NCBI GenBank assembly: GCA_031316315.1
Contig: JADBEO010000012.1
Coordinates: 1 to 64,000 of the forward strand
DNA from: Chelatococcus sambhunathii
GTDB taxonomy: Bacteria > Pseudomonadota > Alphaproteobacteria > Rhizobiales > Methylopilaceae
Reading direction: 5' to 3'
Length of the DNA: 64,000 nucleotides
Part shown: positions 52,171 through 60,811 of the stretch, one piece after another
Layout: each line of letters starts with the position of its first letter
How positions within the stretch are numbered: the first letter of the stretch is position 1
Notes under the pieces: generated by a model
The model's input: only the letters and a program-made list of their open reading frames with translations
Databases searched by the model: none
What the model was told of the DNA's origin: nothing
Program-made: the position numbers and the translations under genes

Positions 52171-53847
52171 TTACTCGCCGTCCTGCGTCAGCGCATGTCC
52201 GTCGAGTTCGTAGACGCGCGGCGTGTACATCCACAACCGCCCGTCCGTCCGCGTAAACACGCGGGTCTTGGAGGATCCGACGACGATCATCGTCCGCATG
52301 TCCACCACAGCTGGATCGAGTTCGCCCAGGGTGATCACCGAGACGCTCTCACCGCTCCGCCCGACGCTGCGGGCGAGCGCGACCGGCGTTCCGGGCGCGC
52401 GGTGGCGGCGGATGATCTCCACGGCGTCGACGAGCTGCTTGCGCCGGCGCAGCGACGCCGGATTGTAGAGGGCGAGCGCGAAGTCGGCTCCTGCGGCGGC
52501 GTCGAGGCGCACCGCGATCGTCTCCCACGGCTTGAGAAGGTCCGACAGCGAGATCACCGCGAAGTCGTGCCCGAGCGGCGCGCCGAGGCGCGACGCCACG
52601 GCCTGCATCGCGGAAATGCCGGGCGTCACCTCGATGGCGACGCTCGGCCAGCGCGCAGGCTCCGCGGCCGCCGCCTCCATCACCGCAGCCGCCATGCCGA
52701 AGACGCCGCTGTCGCCCGACGAGACGACCGCGACCTCCCTGCCCTGCGCTGCGAGGGCGAGCGCGGCGCGCGCGCGCTCGATCTCGACCCGGTTGTCGGA
52801 GCCGTGCCGGCGCTGGCCCGGACGCTCCGGCGTCATGGCGAGATAGCCTTCATAGCCGACGAGGTCGTCCGCGCGGTCGAGCGCCGCCGCGGCCTCCGGC
52901 GCGAGCCAACCCTTGGCGCCCGGCCCGAGGCCGACGACCGTCACCCGTCCCGGCGCGCGGCCGAAATCGCCGGCGAAGACCGGCGACGCGAACCGGCGCA
53001 GCCTGAAACCGGCTTCCTGGAGGATCTCTTCGCCATCCGCGATCTTGTGGTCGAGCAGCCGCAGCGGCAGGGCGCGCTCGGCGAGCATCGCGCGGAAGCG
53101 ATGATCGACCGGCGCGCCCTCGGGCGCGGTCGCGAAGGCGAGCGATTGCGGCACGATGCCGAGCTTTTCGAGCGCGTCGTCCAGCCGCTCGATCGTTTGG
53201 GGATCCGCGCGATCGAACTCGGCGACGATGATCTTCGGATGGTAGAGCAGGCCGCCGGCGGGCGGCTCCCCTGCCATTTCCGAGACCCGCAGCACGACCG
53301 CGCCATCCTCGGCGAGCGGTAGATCGCTGGAAGCGAGCCAGGGCGCGTCGCCTTCGATCCGCGCCGAGGCGCCGGCGAGCAGGTCGGACGTCGCCGTCTT
53401 GGCGGATTCGGGATTTGCGAGCGCGTATCCGGGCGGCGGCGACTCCAGCACCAGTCCGAAACGGCGCGCGCCAGCCCCCGTGATCGCCGCCGTCGCGTTT
53501 AGCGCCGCGGCCAGGCGGCGAGCGAGCGCGTCGCCTCCCGTCAGGCCACCGAGCAGCGGCACGACGATCTCGCCGTCGTCGGACAAAGCGAGGACCGGCG
53601 GTTCGGCGCGCTTGTCCTTCAGGAGCGGGGCGAGCAGCCGGATCAGGATGCCGGCGGCGCAGATTCCCAGGATCGGCCGACCCGCGCGGAACAGATCCGC
53701 CGTCTGAGCGGCCGCGTCCCCGAAGGTCTGATCGAGATTTTCAGCGCGGCCTTCGAGGCCGAAGGTCTCGCCGTCGATCAGGGCCGCGACGCGTGTCGCG
53801 AGCTCCGCGCCGGCGGCGTTGAAGGCGAGGATGGCGGGTCGCGTCAC
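52171..53847 (-). CDS. cobJ: CbiG-like/CobJ fusion: precorrin-3B C17-methyltransferase
   Basis: The 558-residue protein fuses two units. The C-terminal 250 residues are CobJ, which methylates precorrin-3B at C17 with ring contraction: VTVVGLGPGAKGWLAPEAAAAL, DLVGYEGYL, VVSSGDSGVFGMAAAV, VTPGISAMQAVASRLGAPLGHDFAVISLSDLLKPW and ALYNPASLRRRKQL. The N-terminal 300 residues resemble CbiG: GICAAGILIRLLAPLL, SDDGEIVVPLLGGLTGGDALARRLAAALNATAAITGA, and a CobE-like segment KLGIVPQSLAFATAPEGAPVD. In CbiG the motif typically reads LxGGHxGAN; here GGLTGGD lacks the histidine. The GTG start overlaps the cobI stop. Confidence 0.92.
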   Translation of the reverse strand: MTRPAILAFNAAGAELATRVAALIDGETFGLEGRAENLDQTFGDAAAQTADLFRAGRPILGICAAGILIRLLAPLLKDKRAEPPVLALSDDGEIVVPLLGGLTGGDALARRLAAALNATAAITGAGARRFGLVLESPPPGYALANPESAKTATSDLLAGASARIEGDAPWLASSDLPLAEDGAVVLRVSEMAGEPPAGGLLYHPKIIVAEFDRADPQTIERLDDALEKLGIVPQSLAFATAPEGAPVDHRFRAMLAERALPLRLLDHKIADGEEILQEAGFRLRRFASPVFAGDFGRAPGRVTVVGLGPGAKGWLAPEAAAALDRADDLVGYEGYLAMTPERPGQRRHGSDNRVEIERARAALALAAQGREVAVVSSGDSGVFGMAAAVMEAAAAEPARWPSVAIEVTPGISAMQAVASRLGAPLGHDFAVISLSDLLKPWETIAVRLDAAAGADFALALYNPASLRRRKQLVDAVEIIRRHRAPGTPVALARSVGRSGESVSVITLGELDPAVVDMRTMIVVGSSKTRVFTRTDGRLWMYTPRVYELDGHALTQDGE

Positions 53848-54569
53848 GGCCGCTCGGGCCCCGGCACGACGATGATCGAGAAGTACGGCACCGTCGCCGC
53901 GTCGACTTCCGCGGCCGGCATCACGCGCTCCCCGGACTGGCTCGCGCGCTCGACATAGAAGGCGCGCTCCAGCGCCCCGGCTTCCGCGAGCGCGTCCCGC
54001 ACCCTGGCGAAGGTGCGGCCGAGCTTCATGACCACCGCCGCGTCGGCCGCGCGGATGCGGCGCACGAGTTCTTCCGGCGCGAGGGTTCCCGGGATCACCG
54101 TCACGGTGTCCTTGCGCAGGCACAGCGGCACGCCGAGCGCCACCGGTCCGGCCATTACGGACGAGACGCCGGGCGTCACGGTCGTCTCGTAGCGGTCCTT
54201 CAGACGGTCATGCCAGTAGATGAAGGAGCCGTAGAAAAAGGGGTCTCCTTCGCAGAGCACGCAGACGTTCTTGCCGGCGTCGAGCTTCGCGGCGATCTCG
54301 GCGGCGCTGCGATCGTAGAAGTCGCGCATCACCTGCGGATAGCTCGGCAGGTCCGCCGCCGGGCTCGCCGTCACCGGATAGACCAGCGGAAGCAGCTCCT
54401 GATCGTCGCGGATGTGCGGCCGCGCTGCAGCGAGCGCGACGCCGTTGCCCGCCTTCGCAGCCGGATAGGCGACGACGTCGGCCTCCCCGATCAGCCGAAC
54501 CGCCTTCAGCGTAAGGAGCTCCGGATCGCCCGGTCCGACGCCGACCCCGGAGAAGCGCCCCGCCGTCAT
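53844..54569 (-). CDS. cobI: Precorrin-2 C20-methyltransferase CobI
   Basis: CobI methylates precorrin-2 at C20 to give precorrin-3A. The 241-residue product has the tetrapyrrole methylase pattern: [97 protein letters not shown] and [15 protein letters not shown]. The start (MTAGRF) overlaps the cobH stop by four bases and its own stop overlaps the cobJ start, so cobH-cobI-cobJ are translationally coupled. Confidence 0.96.
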   Translation of the reverse strand: MTAGRFSGVGVGPGDPELLTLKAVRLIGEADVVAYPAAKAGNGVALAAARPHIRDDQELLPLVYPVTASPAADLPSYPQVMRDFYDRSAAEIAAKLDAGKNVCVLCEGDPFFYGSFIYWHDRLKDRYETTVTPGVSSVMAGPVALGVPLCLRKDTVTVIPGTLAPEELVRRIRAADAAVVMKLGRTFARVRDALAEAGALERAFYVERASQSGERVMPAAEVDAATVPYFSIIVVPGPERP

Positions 54570-55195
54570 TCGCGCTCGCTTGCGGCGGCGTTGATCGCCG
54601 CCACCGCCATGGCGCTGCCGCCGCGCCGGCCGAGCAGGGTGAGGAACGGGACGCCGCGCGGGTCGCGCGCGAGCTCTTCCTTGGACTCCGCCGCGCCGAT
54701 GAAGCCGACCGGCAGGCCGAAGATCGCGGCCGGCTTCGGCCACCCCGCGTCCAGCCGCTCCAGCAGATGGAACAGGGTCGTCGGCGCGTTTCCAATGGCG
54801 ACCACCGCTCCCTCGAGCCTGTCGCGCCAGAGCTCGACGGCCGCCGCCGAGCGCGTCGTGCCGAGGCGCTCCGCAAGACCGGCGGTCTCCGGCGCGTCGA
54901 GCGTGCAGAGAATCTCGTTGCCGGCGGGCAGGCGCGAGCGTGTGACGCCCGAGGCGACCATCTTGGCGTCGCACAGAATCGGCGCGCCGGCCCTGAGAGC
55001 GGCGTTCGCGGACGCGACGACATCCGGCGAAAACCGGACCTCGGCGGCGAGGTCGGTCATCCCGCAGGCATGGATCATCCGGACGACCACCCGGGCCACG
55101 TCGTCCGGCAGGTCGTCGAGGGCCGCCTCCGCGCGGATCGTCGCGAATGATCTGCGATAGATCTCCGCGCCGTCCTTCACATAGTCCATCAGCAT
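54566..55195 (-). CDS. cobH: Precorrin-8X methylmutase CobH
   Basis: CobH moves the methyl group from C11 to C12 of precorrin-8X to form hydrogenobyrinic acid. The 209-residue protein shows [49 protein letters not shown] (including the catalytic His region), [39 protein letters not shown] and [23 protein letters not shown] site precedes the first of two close ATGs. The gene lies 76 bp downstream of cobG and overlaps cobI. Confidence 0.96.
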   Translation of the reverse strand: MLMDYVKDGAEIYRRSFATIRAEAALDDLPDDVARVVVRMIHACGMTDLAAEVRFSPDVVASANAALRAGAPILCDAKMVASGVTRSRLPAGNEILCTLDAPETAGLAERLGTTRSAAAVELWRDRLEGAVVAIGNAPTTLFHLLERLDAGWPKPAAIFGLPVGFIGAAESKEELARDPRGVPFLTLLGRRGGSAMAVAAINAAASERE

Positions 55196-55271
55196 TCGGG
55201 TTCCTTGAAACGCGTCAGCCTTGTGACGGGGCGGCAGGCCGCGCGCAAGACGTTCTTTCGGGAACCGCGCT

Positions 55272-56507
55272 TCAGTCGGCGAGCTGGGCCAGCACAGCCG
55301 CCGGGCCAGCGCTTTCGAGCCTGTCGAGCGCTGGCCCCGGCCGGCGCGGCGCGCCGCCGGCGTGAACGGTCCAGCCGGACCGCTCCGACGCGCCAAGAAG
55401 CAGCAGGTCCGCAGGCGCCGATCCGGCGCAGCCCTTGGGACAGGCGGACAAATGCACGCGCCTTCGCCCCTCCGGCAGCCGGCCGGGCTCCGCCGCGGCG
55501 AGCGCGAGAAGCGCCGCGCCAAGCGCCCTGGCGGGCTCCCGGGCCCTCTCGCAGGCCGGCGCGCCGGAGCAGGCGACGACCGAGAGCCGGTCGGCGACCG
55601 CGACCGGAACAAAGCCGGCGGCCTCGCTTGCGGCAAGGACGCGCGCCGCGCGCTCCGGCCGCACGCGGGGCAGAACTACGGCGGACCACGGCGCAAGGAT
55701 CATGCGGCCCCGCCCCTCGGTTTCGGCGACGTCCGCCAGAAAGCGCAGCATTCCGGCGTCAAGCCTGCCGACCGGCGCGGGGATTGAGATCGCGACGGCC
55801 CCGCCGCTCGGGAACATGGCGCCGTGACGCGGCCGCAGAGGCGCGGCGGCGGCGCCCGCCGCTCCGGCCGGACCCCGCTCGGATCCCAGCGCGGCGCGCA
55901 TCGCCGTCTCAGGAATTCCGGTCGCCCGTGCGTCGGGACCGACATCGGCGGCGCAGGCCGCTACAGCGAGCGCGGCGGAGAGCGCATCTTCCTCGCTCAG
56001 GGCCAACGAAGCGAGGCCGGCCGCCGAGACCACGATCCCCTGCCCTGTCGCCAGCAACGTGACGTCGGACGGAGTGGCGGCGACGCCGCTTTCGCCGCCG
56101 CCGTCCAGAACGAAGCAGAACTTCGGCGACAGGCGCCCGATCCACGCGGCGCCGATCAAGGCTTCGTCGAGCGCTTGGGCGAGCGGCCGAAGATCTCGCG
56201 CCTCGCGCGGGTCCAGCCCCGAGAACGGATCGAGCAGGATGTTTCGGCGCCGGTCGGCCTCTCCGTGGAAGGCGAAGGCGGCAGCCGACAACTGCTCGGC
56301 GAGATCCCCACCTGCGTCGCGGGAAAGACCCCGAATCTGGAGGTTCGCCCTATTCGTCAGGTCTACGAGGCCGGAGCCAAGCGCCTCGGCGGCGTCTGCG
56401 ACGGCCCGCGCCTGCGCCGCCGACAGCAGCCCGCCGGGCACGCGCAGCCGCGCGAGGCCGCCGTCGGCCATCTGCGCGAGGTGAAGCAAGCCTGGGCAAT
56501 CCGCCAT
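55272..56507 (-). CDS. cobG: Precorrin-3B synthase CobG (oxygen-dependent)
   Basis: CobG is a mono-oxygenase with a 4Fe-4S cluster and non-haem iron that converts precorrin-3A to precorrin-3B using O2. It is the marker of the aerobic pathway. The 411-residue protein belongs to the nitrite/sulfite reductase-like fold. The cluster cysteines appear as CSGAPAC (C-x5-C) and CPKGC (C-x3-C) in the C-terminal third. The N-terminus has [23 protein letters not shown] and [13 protein letters not shown], typical of the ferredoxin-like half-domain. The start MADCPGLL gives the normal length; an ATG 19 codons upstream adds Arg-rich residues. It is first in the cobGHIJ operon. No cobalamin riboswitch was recognised upstream. 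Confidence 0.94.
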   Translation of the reverse strand: MADCPGLLHLAQMADGGLARLRVPGGLLSAAQARAVADAAEALGSGLVDLTNRANLQIRGLSRDAGGDLAEQLSAAAFAFHGEADRRRNILLDPFSGLDPREARDLRPLAQALDEALIGAAWIGRLSPKFCFVLDGGGESGVAATPSDVTLLATGQGIVVSAAGLASLALSEEDALSAALAVAACAADVGPDARATGIPETAMRAALGSERGPAGAAGAAAAPLRPRHGAMFPSGGAVAISIPAPVGRLDAGMLRFLADVAETEGRGRMILAPWSAVVLPRVRPERAARVLAASEAAGFVPVAVADRLSVVACSGAPACERAREPARALGAALLALAAAEPGRLPEGRRRVHLSACPKGCAGSAPADLLLLGASERSGWTVHAGGAPRRPGPALDRLESAGPAAVLAQLAD

Positions 56508-56654
56508 GCGCCTGTCGTCGCGCCTCGCGCACAAAAGCGCAAGGCGCTGGACGCTGCGCTGCAAAATCGGGCGGAACCCCGAGCGGCGCCATTACGTTGT
56601 ACGGCGGAATGCGGGGATTTATCTCCAGCCAATCACTCACGCGAGGAGTTCATC

Positions 56655-57104
56655 ATGGCGCAGAGCAGAGCGAGCGAGATCGCCGGCACGGCGCAGAGCA
56701 GAGCGAGCGGAGCAGCCCGCGCGGCGCAAAACACGGCGAGCGGAGTGGCCGGCGACGCGGCTTCGCAGATGAGCGAACTCAGGTCGACAATCGCAGATCT
56801 CAGCGAGCAGGTCGCCAGCATCACCGCGACGCGCACGCGCGACGCCCGACGGCAGGCGCGCGCGGCCGCCCGGTCGATCCGCGCAAGCGGCGGCCAGCTT
56901 TACAGCGACGGCGCCGAGGCGCTTAGCGCAGCTGGAGACGCAGCGCTTTATTACGGCCGCCGCGCCGGCTACCTCGCGAAGCGGAATCCCGGGCTTTCGG
57001 CGCTTGGCGTCCTGGTCGGCGTCGGCATCGTCGCCGCGATCGTCTATGCGGCGAGCCGCGAGGAAGAGCCGCGCTGGTACGAGCGCCCGCGCAGCTGGTT
57101 CTGA
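56655..57104 (+). CDS. ElaB/YqjD/DUF883-like membrane-anchored protein
   Basis: The 149-residue protein has a long Ala/Ser/Arg/Gln-rich helical N-terminal half with two copies of a near-repeat (MAQSRASEIAGTAQSRASGA, then RAAQNTASGVAGDAAS). A segment ADLSEQVASITATRTRDARR follows, and one C-terminal transmembrane helix (LSALGVLVGVGIVAAIVYAA) leads to a short basic and aromatic tail. This resembles ElaB/YqjD-type (DUF883) proteins, which are tail-anchored and in E. coli associate with ribosomes in stationary phase. A strong GAGGAG site precedes the ATG. It is divergent from cobG and has its own terminator. Confidence 0.75.
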   Translation: MAQSRASEIAGTAQSRASGAARAAQNTASGVAGDAASQMSELRSTIADLSEQVASITATRTRDARRQARAAARSIRASGGQLYSDGAEALSAAGDAALYYGRRAGYLAKRNPGLSALGVLVGVGIVAAIVYAASREEEPRWYERPRSWF

Positions 57105-57123
57105 CGGCCGCAGGGTTCAAAGC

Positions 57124-57156
57124 AAAAAAGGCGGCGCCTCGCAGCGCCGCCTTTTT
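57124..57156. terminator. Bidirectional intrinsic terminator
   Basis: GGCGGCGC (57130-57137) pairs with GCGCCGCC (57144-57151) around a 6-base loop. Six A residues lie before it and five T residues after it. It can therefore stop both the plus-strand DUF883-like gene and the convergent minus-strand TctC gene. Confidence 0.92.
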
Positions 57157-57173
57157 CTTTGGACCTCGACGGA

Positions 57174-58142
57174 TCAGTCGACCTGGGCCCCGGACTCCTT
57201 CACGATCGGAGTCCACTTGTCGATCTCCTTCTTCGTGAAGTCAGCGAGCTCTTCCGGGCTCGAGCCGACGACGACCGCGGTCGCGTCCGCAAGCTTCTGC
57301 TTCACGCCCGGATCCTTGAGCGCCTCGACGCCGGCCGCGTGCAGACGGTCGACGATCTCCTTCGGCGTGCCGGCAGGCCCGTACAGCGCGTTCCAGGAAT
57401 AGGTCTCGTAACCCTTCAGCGTCTCGTTGATCGCCGGCACGTCGGGCAGGTTCGGCACGCGCTCGGCGGTCGTCACGCCGAGCGCACGCAGGCGGCCGGC
57501 CTTGATGTGCTCGATCGAGGACGGAAGGTTGTCGAACTGGATCGGCACCTGCCCTGCGATCACGTCGACCAGCGCAGGGCCCGATCCCTTGTACGGGATG
57601 TGGACGAGGTCGACGCCCGCGAGCTTCTTGAACAACTCGCCGGAGAGATGCAGCGGCGAGCCGTTGCCGGAGGAAGCGTAGGAGTACTTGCCGGGGTCCT
57701 TCTTCGCTATATCGATCAGCTCCTGCACCGATTTGGCGGGGAAGTTCGGATTGACGGTGAGGACGTTCGGCAGGTTCACGAGCAGCGAGATCGGCGTGAA
57801 GTCCTTGATCGGATCGTAGGAGATCTTCTTGTAGAGCGCGGGGTTCAGCGCCTGCGTCGCGACAGTCGCGTAGAGGATCGTGTAGCCGTCGGGCGTGGCC
57901 TTCGCCACGACGCCGGCGCCGAGACTGCCGCCGGCGCCGCCGCGGTTCTCGACGACCACCTGCTGGCCGAGGATGTCGGACATCTTCTGCGCGATGATCC
58001 GGGCGCAGAGATCCGTCGAGCCGCCGGGCGCGAATGGCACGATCAGGGTGACTGGCCGTTCGGGATAGGCCGCCGAGGCGGGGCTCGCCACAGCGGCGAG
58101 CGCGAGCGCCGCGAAGCCGGCGCGCAGAAGTTTCTTGAGCAT
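57174..58142 (-). CDS. Tripartite tricarboxylate transporter substrate-binding protein (TctC/Bug family)
   Basis: This is a periplasmic extracytoplasmic receptor of the TctC/Bug superfamily, which binds carboxylates or related small molecules. The 322-residue product has a signal peptide ending near SPASAA. The family pattern begins YPERPVTLIVPFAPGGSTDLCARIIAQKMSDILGQQVVVENR, continues GGAGGSLGAGVVAKATPDGYTILYAT, and has SYDPIKDFTPISLL, PLHLSGELFKKLAGVDLVHIPYKG and QVPIQFDNLPSSIEHIKAGRLRALGV. The third of three close ATGs is used because GAGG lies nine bases upstream. No TctA or TctB membrane genes are adjacent, so it is an orphan receptor. Confidence 0.9.
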   Translation of the reverse strand: MLKKLLRAGFAALALAAVASPASAAYPERPVTLIVPFAPGGSTDLCARIIAQKMSDILGQQVVVENRGGAGGSLGAGVVAKATPDGYTILYATVATQALNPALYKKISYDPIKDFTPISLLVNLPNVLTVNPNFPAKSVQELIDIAKKDPGKYSYASSGNGSPLHLSGELFKKLAGVDLVHIPYKGSGPALVDVIAGQVPIQFDNLPSSIEHIKAGRLRALGVTTAERVPNLPDVPAINETLKGYETYSWNALYGPAGTPKEIVDRLHAAGVEALKDPGVKQKLADATAVVVGSSPEELADFTKKEIDKWTPIVKESGAQVD

Positions 58143-58259
58143 CGAGAGCATCCTCACCGTCTCGGTCGCCCTTCGCCGGGCGATCTCCTCGTCCGGCGCG
58201 ATTGGAGGCCGGTCCTAGACATTGGCATGCCGGAAGCGGAGCGTCGACAGGCGCTCAAG

Positions 58260-58283
58260 CGGCGCCGGACCGGTTCGGCGCCG
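58260..58283 (-). terminator. Possible terminator hairpin after the second lytic transglycosylase
   Basis: CGGCGCCG (58260-58267) and CGGCGCCG (58276-58283) are self-complementary copies that can form a stem around an 8-base loop. It lies just past the minus-strand stop at 58290. There is no T tract, so its function as a terminator is uncertain. Confidence 0.35.
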
Positions 58284-58289
58284 AAAGCC

Positions 58290-59600
58290 CTATCGCCCGA
58301 TCAACTTCACGTCGTCAGCGGTCGGGAAACATGTCGGGGCGCGGCCGTTCTGCGTCTCCCATCTCCCGACCGCGACGCGCGTTCGGAAGCCCACGAGCCC
58401 GTCAGCCGTTCCGACGTCGTGCCCCTGGCGTTCGAGCCGCTTCTGCATCAGCGCGATCTCGGAGCGCGCCACGCCCTTCGGCGTGGTCCACTTGCCTTGG
58501 ATGGGGCCGCCGCCCTTGAAGCGATCTGCGAGATGGCCAACGAACAGCGCGTAAAGGTCGGACTCGTTGTACTCCTTGATGGCGTAGAAGTTCGGCGTCA
58601 CCAGAAAGGTCGGGCCGGTTCGCCCCGCCGGCGCCATCAGGTTGACGTCGCCGCCCGGCAGCGCCCCCGTCCTGCCGGCGACGCCCAGCTTCCTCCACTC
58701 GGCGACCGGCTTGGCCTGATCGGGGCCCTCCAGCGTGCAGGGCGCGTCCTTCGGAAGGTCGACCTCGATTCCCCATGAGCGGCCCGGCTGCCAGCCGTGG
58801 CGCTTCAGATAGTTCGCGATGGAGCCGAGCACGTCGGGAACCGAGGTCCAGATGTCCCGCTTGCCGTCGCCGTCCATGTCGACGGCGTTTTCGAGATACT
58901 TGGACGGCAGGAACTGCGGCTGACCCATGGCGCCGGCCCAGGAGCTCTTCATCTCGGCGAGGGAGACGTGATCGCCCTGCAGCACCTTCAACGCGGCGAT
59001 CAACTCCGTGAAGAAGCGTTCCTTCCGCGCGCCGATGAAGGCTTCGGTCGCGAGCGCGCGCACCGCCACGTTGCCGATCTTGGCCTTGCCGAAGCGGGAT
59101 TCGCGCCCCCAGATCGCGACGACGATCTCGCGCGGCACGCCGAACCGCTTCTCCACCGCGTCGAGCGTCGCGGCATGCTTCTTGAGCTCTGCCTGACCCT
59201 CGGCCGCCAGCGCGACGAAATTCGCCTCAGCGACATAGCGGCCGGGATCGGCGAACTCGGCCTGTCGCTGCGGACCCTCCAGCTTTGGCGCGCCGGGCGG
59301 CGCAAGGTCCGGAAGGGTCCAGTCGATGGCGATGTCCTTCGTTGCTGCGTCGAAGGTCGCCTCTGAAACACCTTCCTTGAGCGCGGCGGGCTTCACGACA
59401 TCCTGGAGCCACGAGCGGAAATCGGATTCCACCTTGGGCTTGTCGACTGCGGCGCGCGCGGAACCGGTCCCGACGAACAGGCCGACCGCGAGAATCGCGG
59501 CGGCCGCGTCTGCGCCGATCGAGCGCGCCTTATTGAAGATAATCCGGCGCCGACGCCCTTTTCCGCAACACGCGCGGTAAAATCGAAAAACCAGCGTCAT
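58290..59600 (-). CDS. Lytic murein transglycosylase, MltB family, with C-terminal peptidoglycan-binding domain
   Basis: This 436-residue enzyme cleaves the glycan strands of murein. An N-terminal hydrophobic segment (AAAAILAVGLFVGTGSARAA) acts as export signal, preceded by a basic stretch. The GH103 catalytic domain has FGVPREIVVAIWGRESRFGKAKIGN with the probable catalytic Glu, ATEAFIGARKERFFTELIAALKVLQG, SWAGAMGQPQFLPSKYLENAVDMDGDGKRDIWTSVPDVLGSIANYLKRHGW. The last 60 residues (SEIALMQKRLERQGHDVGTADGLVGFRTRVAVGRWE) form a PG_binding_1-like domain. A TTG five codons upstream is the only other start. It is a longer paralogue of the gene at 13704. Confidence 0.92.
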   Translation of the reverse strand: MTLVFRFYRACCGKGRRRRIIFNKARSIGADAAAAILAVGLFVGTGSARAAVDKPKVESDFRSWLQDVVKPAALKEGVSEATFDAATKDIAIDWTLPDLAPPGAPKLEGPQRQAEFADPGRYVAEANFVALAAEGQAELKKHAATLDAVEKRFGVPREIVVAIWGRESRFGKAKIGNVAVRALATEAFIGARKERFFTELIAALKVLQGDHVSLAEMKSSWAGAMGQPQFLPSKYLENAVDMDGDGKRDIWTSVPDVLGSIANYLKRHGWQPGRSWGIEVDLPKDAPCTLEGPDQAKPVAEWRKLGVAGRTGALPGGDVNLMAPAGRTGPTFLVTPNFYAIKEYNESDLYALFVGHLADRFKGGGPIQGKWTTPKGVARSEIALMQKRLERQGHDVGTADGLVGFRTRVAVGRWETQNGRAPTCFPTADDVKLIGR

Positions 59601-59675
59601 CGAATCGGGAACCAATCGTCGCTCCTGAAGTTTCTGTCCCGCTCCGATCGCGGTCGGGAGCGATCGAGCCTGTCG

Positions 59676-59690
59676 TTAACCAACGGTTAA
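59676..59690 (+). promoter_or_regulatory. Perfect CtrA-type binding motif (TTAA-N7-TTAA)
   Basis: TTAACCAACGGTTAA matches the full alphaproteobacterial CtrA consensus, and a G follows the second half. It lies about 50 bases upstream of the small gene at 59741 on the plus strand, with the divergent transglycosylase start at 59600 on the other side. CtrA binding is inferred from the motif. Confidence 0.55.
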
Positions 59691-59740
59691 GGCGTCAGGC
59701 ACACGCTTTGTTAAAGGAATGCTTGGTGAGGAATCCTGCA

Positions 59741-59953
59741 ATGGCCGTCGCCGCAGCGATCGTACAGCAGCCAGCGCCGAAGACGCTCGGCGTCCTCGCC
59801 TCGCAGCAGGACCGCAAGGTCTCGGAGATGCGGGCGCTGCTCGCGCGCCTCTCGCCTCAGAGCGCATCCGAATCGCTGCGTCTCCTCAGAAACGCATTTC
59901 CGGACGCCCCGCTCAGTCTGCGCGTCGCCGCCGTCGGCCTCAGCGCGCGCTGA
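59741..59953 (+). CDS. Small hypothetical protein behind a CtrA-type motif
   Basis: The 70-residue product begins MAVAAAIVQQPAPKTLGVLA and contains a helical central part (DRKVSEMRALLARL). It ends LRVAAVGLSAR. A GAGGA ribosome site lies about eight bases before the ATG. No family was recognised, but start signals and the upstream regulatory motif support a real gene. An ATG at 59708 would add 11 residues but has no ribosome site as good. It converges with pssA, seven bases apart. Confidence 0.65.
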   Translation: MAVAAAIVQQPAPKTLGVLASQQDRKVSEMRALLARLSPQSASESLRLLRNAFPDAPLSLRVAAVGLSAR

Positions 59954-59960
59954 CTTCGAC

Positions 59961-60797
59961 TTAGGACGCGTTCGTCGACTCCTGCGGCGAGGCCAGCGCC
60001 CTGTCGCGCAGCTTCAGCTTGCGATGGTGCGCCAAAGCGAGCGGCAGCAGGCCCAAATAGACCAGCACGACCGCCGTCAGCACGAACCAGGGATAGCTGA
60101 TCAGCAGCGCGACGAAGATCGCCGCCAGGATCAGCACGGGCGCCACATAGGCGCGCTTCACGCGCGCGCCGAGTTGCTTGCCCGACCATGTCGGAAGCGG
60201 GCTCACCATCATCAGCGCGACGAAGATTTCGTAGGCGAGCACGACCGGCATTCCGATCGGCGTGCGCGGTATGCCGAGGAATTCGAGGTAGATCGGCAGC
60301 AGCGAGCCGATCGCGCCGGCGGGAGCCGGGACGCCGGTGAAGAACGCCCCCGCCCAGGCAGGCTTGTTGGGATCGTCGAGCGCGACGTTGAAGCGCGCGA
60401 GGCGCAAGGCGGCGGCGATGGCGAGCACGAGCGCGCCGAGCCAGCCGACATGGCCGAGGCCGTTCAGCCCCCAGATGTAGAGGATGAGCGCCGGCGCGAC
60501 GCCGAAATTGACGAAGTCGGTTAGGCTGTCGAGCTCCGCGCCGAAACGCGAGGTGCCCTTCAGCAGCCGCGCGAGACGCCCGTCAATTCCGTCGAGCGCC
60601 GCGGCCAGCACGACGAGATAGACCGCGATCTCGAGCCGCCCCTCGATAGCCATGCGCACGCCCGTCAGGCCCGCGCAAAGGGCGAGCAGCGTGACGAGAT
60701 TCGGCAGCAGGGTGCGCAGTGGAACACGGCGCAGCTTGACGCGCTTCTGCAGCGCCTGTCCGGCGTCGGCGTCGCGTTCCAGCAGGGGGTCGCTCAC
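59961..60797 (-). CDS. pssA: CDP-diacylglycerol-serine O-phosphatidyltransferase PssA
   Basis: PssA makes phosphatidylserine from CDP-diacylglycerol and serine, feeding phosphatidylethanolamine synthesis. The 278-residue membrane protein begins at a GTG backed by a GGAGGG site. The CDP-alcohol phosphotransferase signature DGIDGRLARLLKGTSRFGAELDSLTDFVNFG (DGxDG-x2-AR-x8-G-x3-D-x3-D) is near residue 75. Multiple hydrophobic helices follow, with LRLARFNVALDDPNKPAWAGAFFTGVPAPAGA typical of type II PssA. It lies 14 bp downstream of psd, whose enzyme uses its product. Confidence 0.94.
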   Translation of the reverse strand: MSDPLLERDADAGQALQKRVKLRRVPLRTLLPNLVTLLALCAGLTGVRMAIEGRLEIAVYLVVLAAALDGIDGRLARLLKGTSRFGAELDSLTDFVNFGVAPALILYIWGLNGLGHVGWLGALVLAIAAALRLARFNVALDDPNKPAWAGAFFTGVPAPAGAIGSLLPIYLEFLGIPRTPIGMPVVLAYEIFVALMMVSPLPTWSGKQLGARVKRAYVAPVLILAAIFVALLISYPWFVLTAVVLVYLGLLPLALAHHRKLKLRDRALASPQESTNAS

Positions 60798-60811
60798 GTG
60801 GCCCTCCTTCT

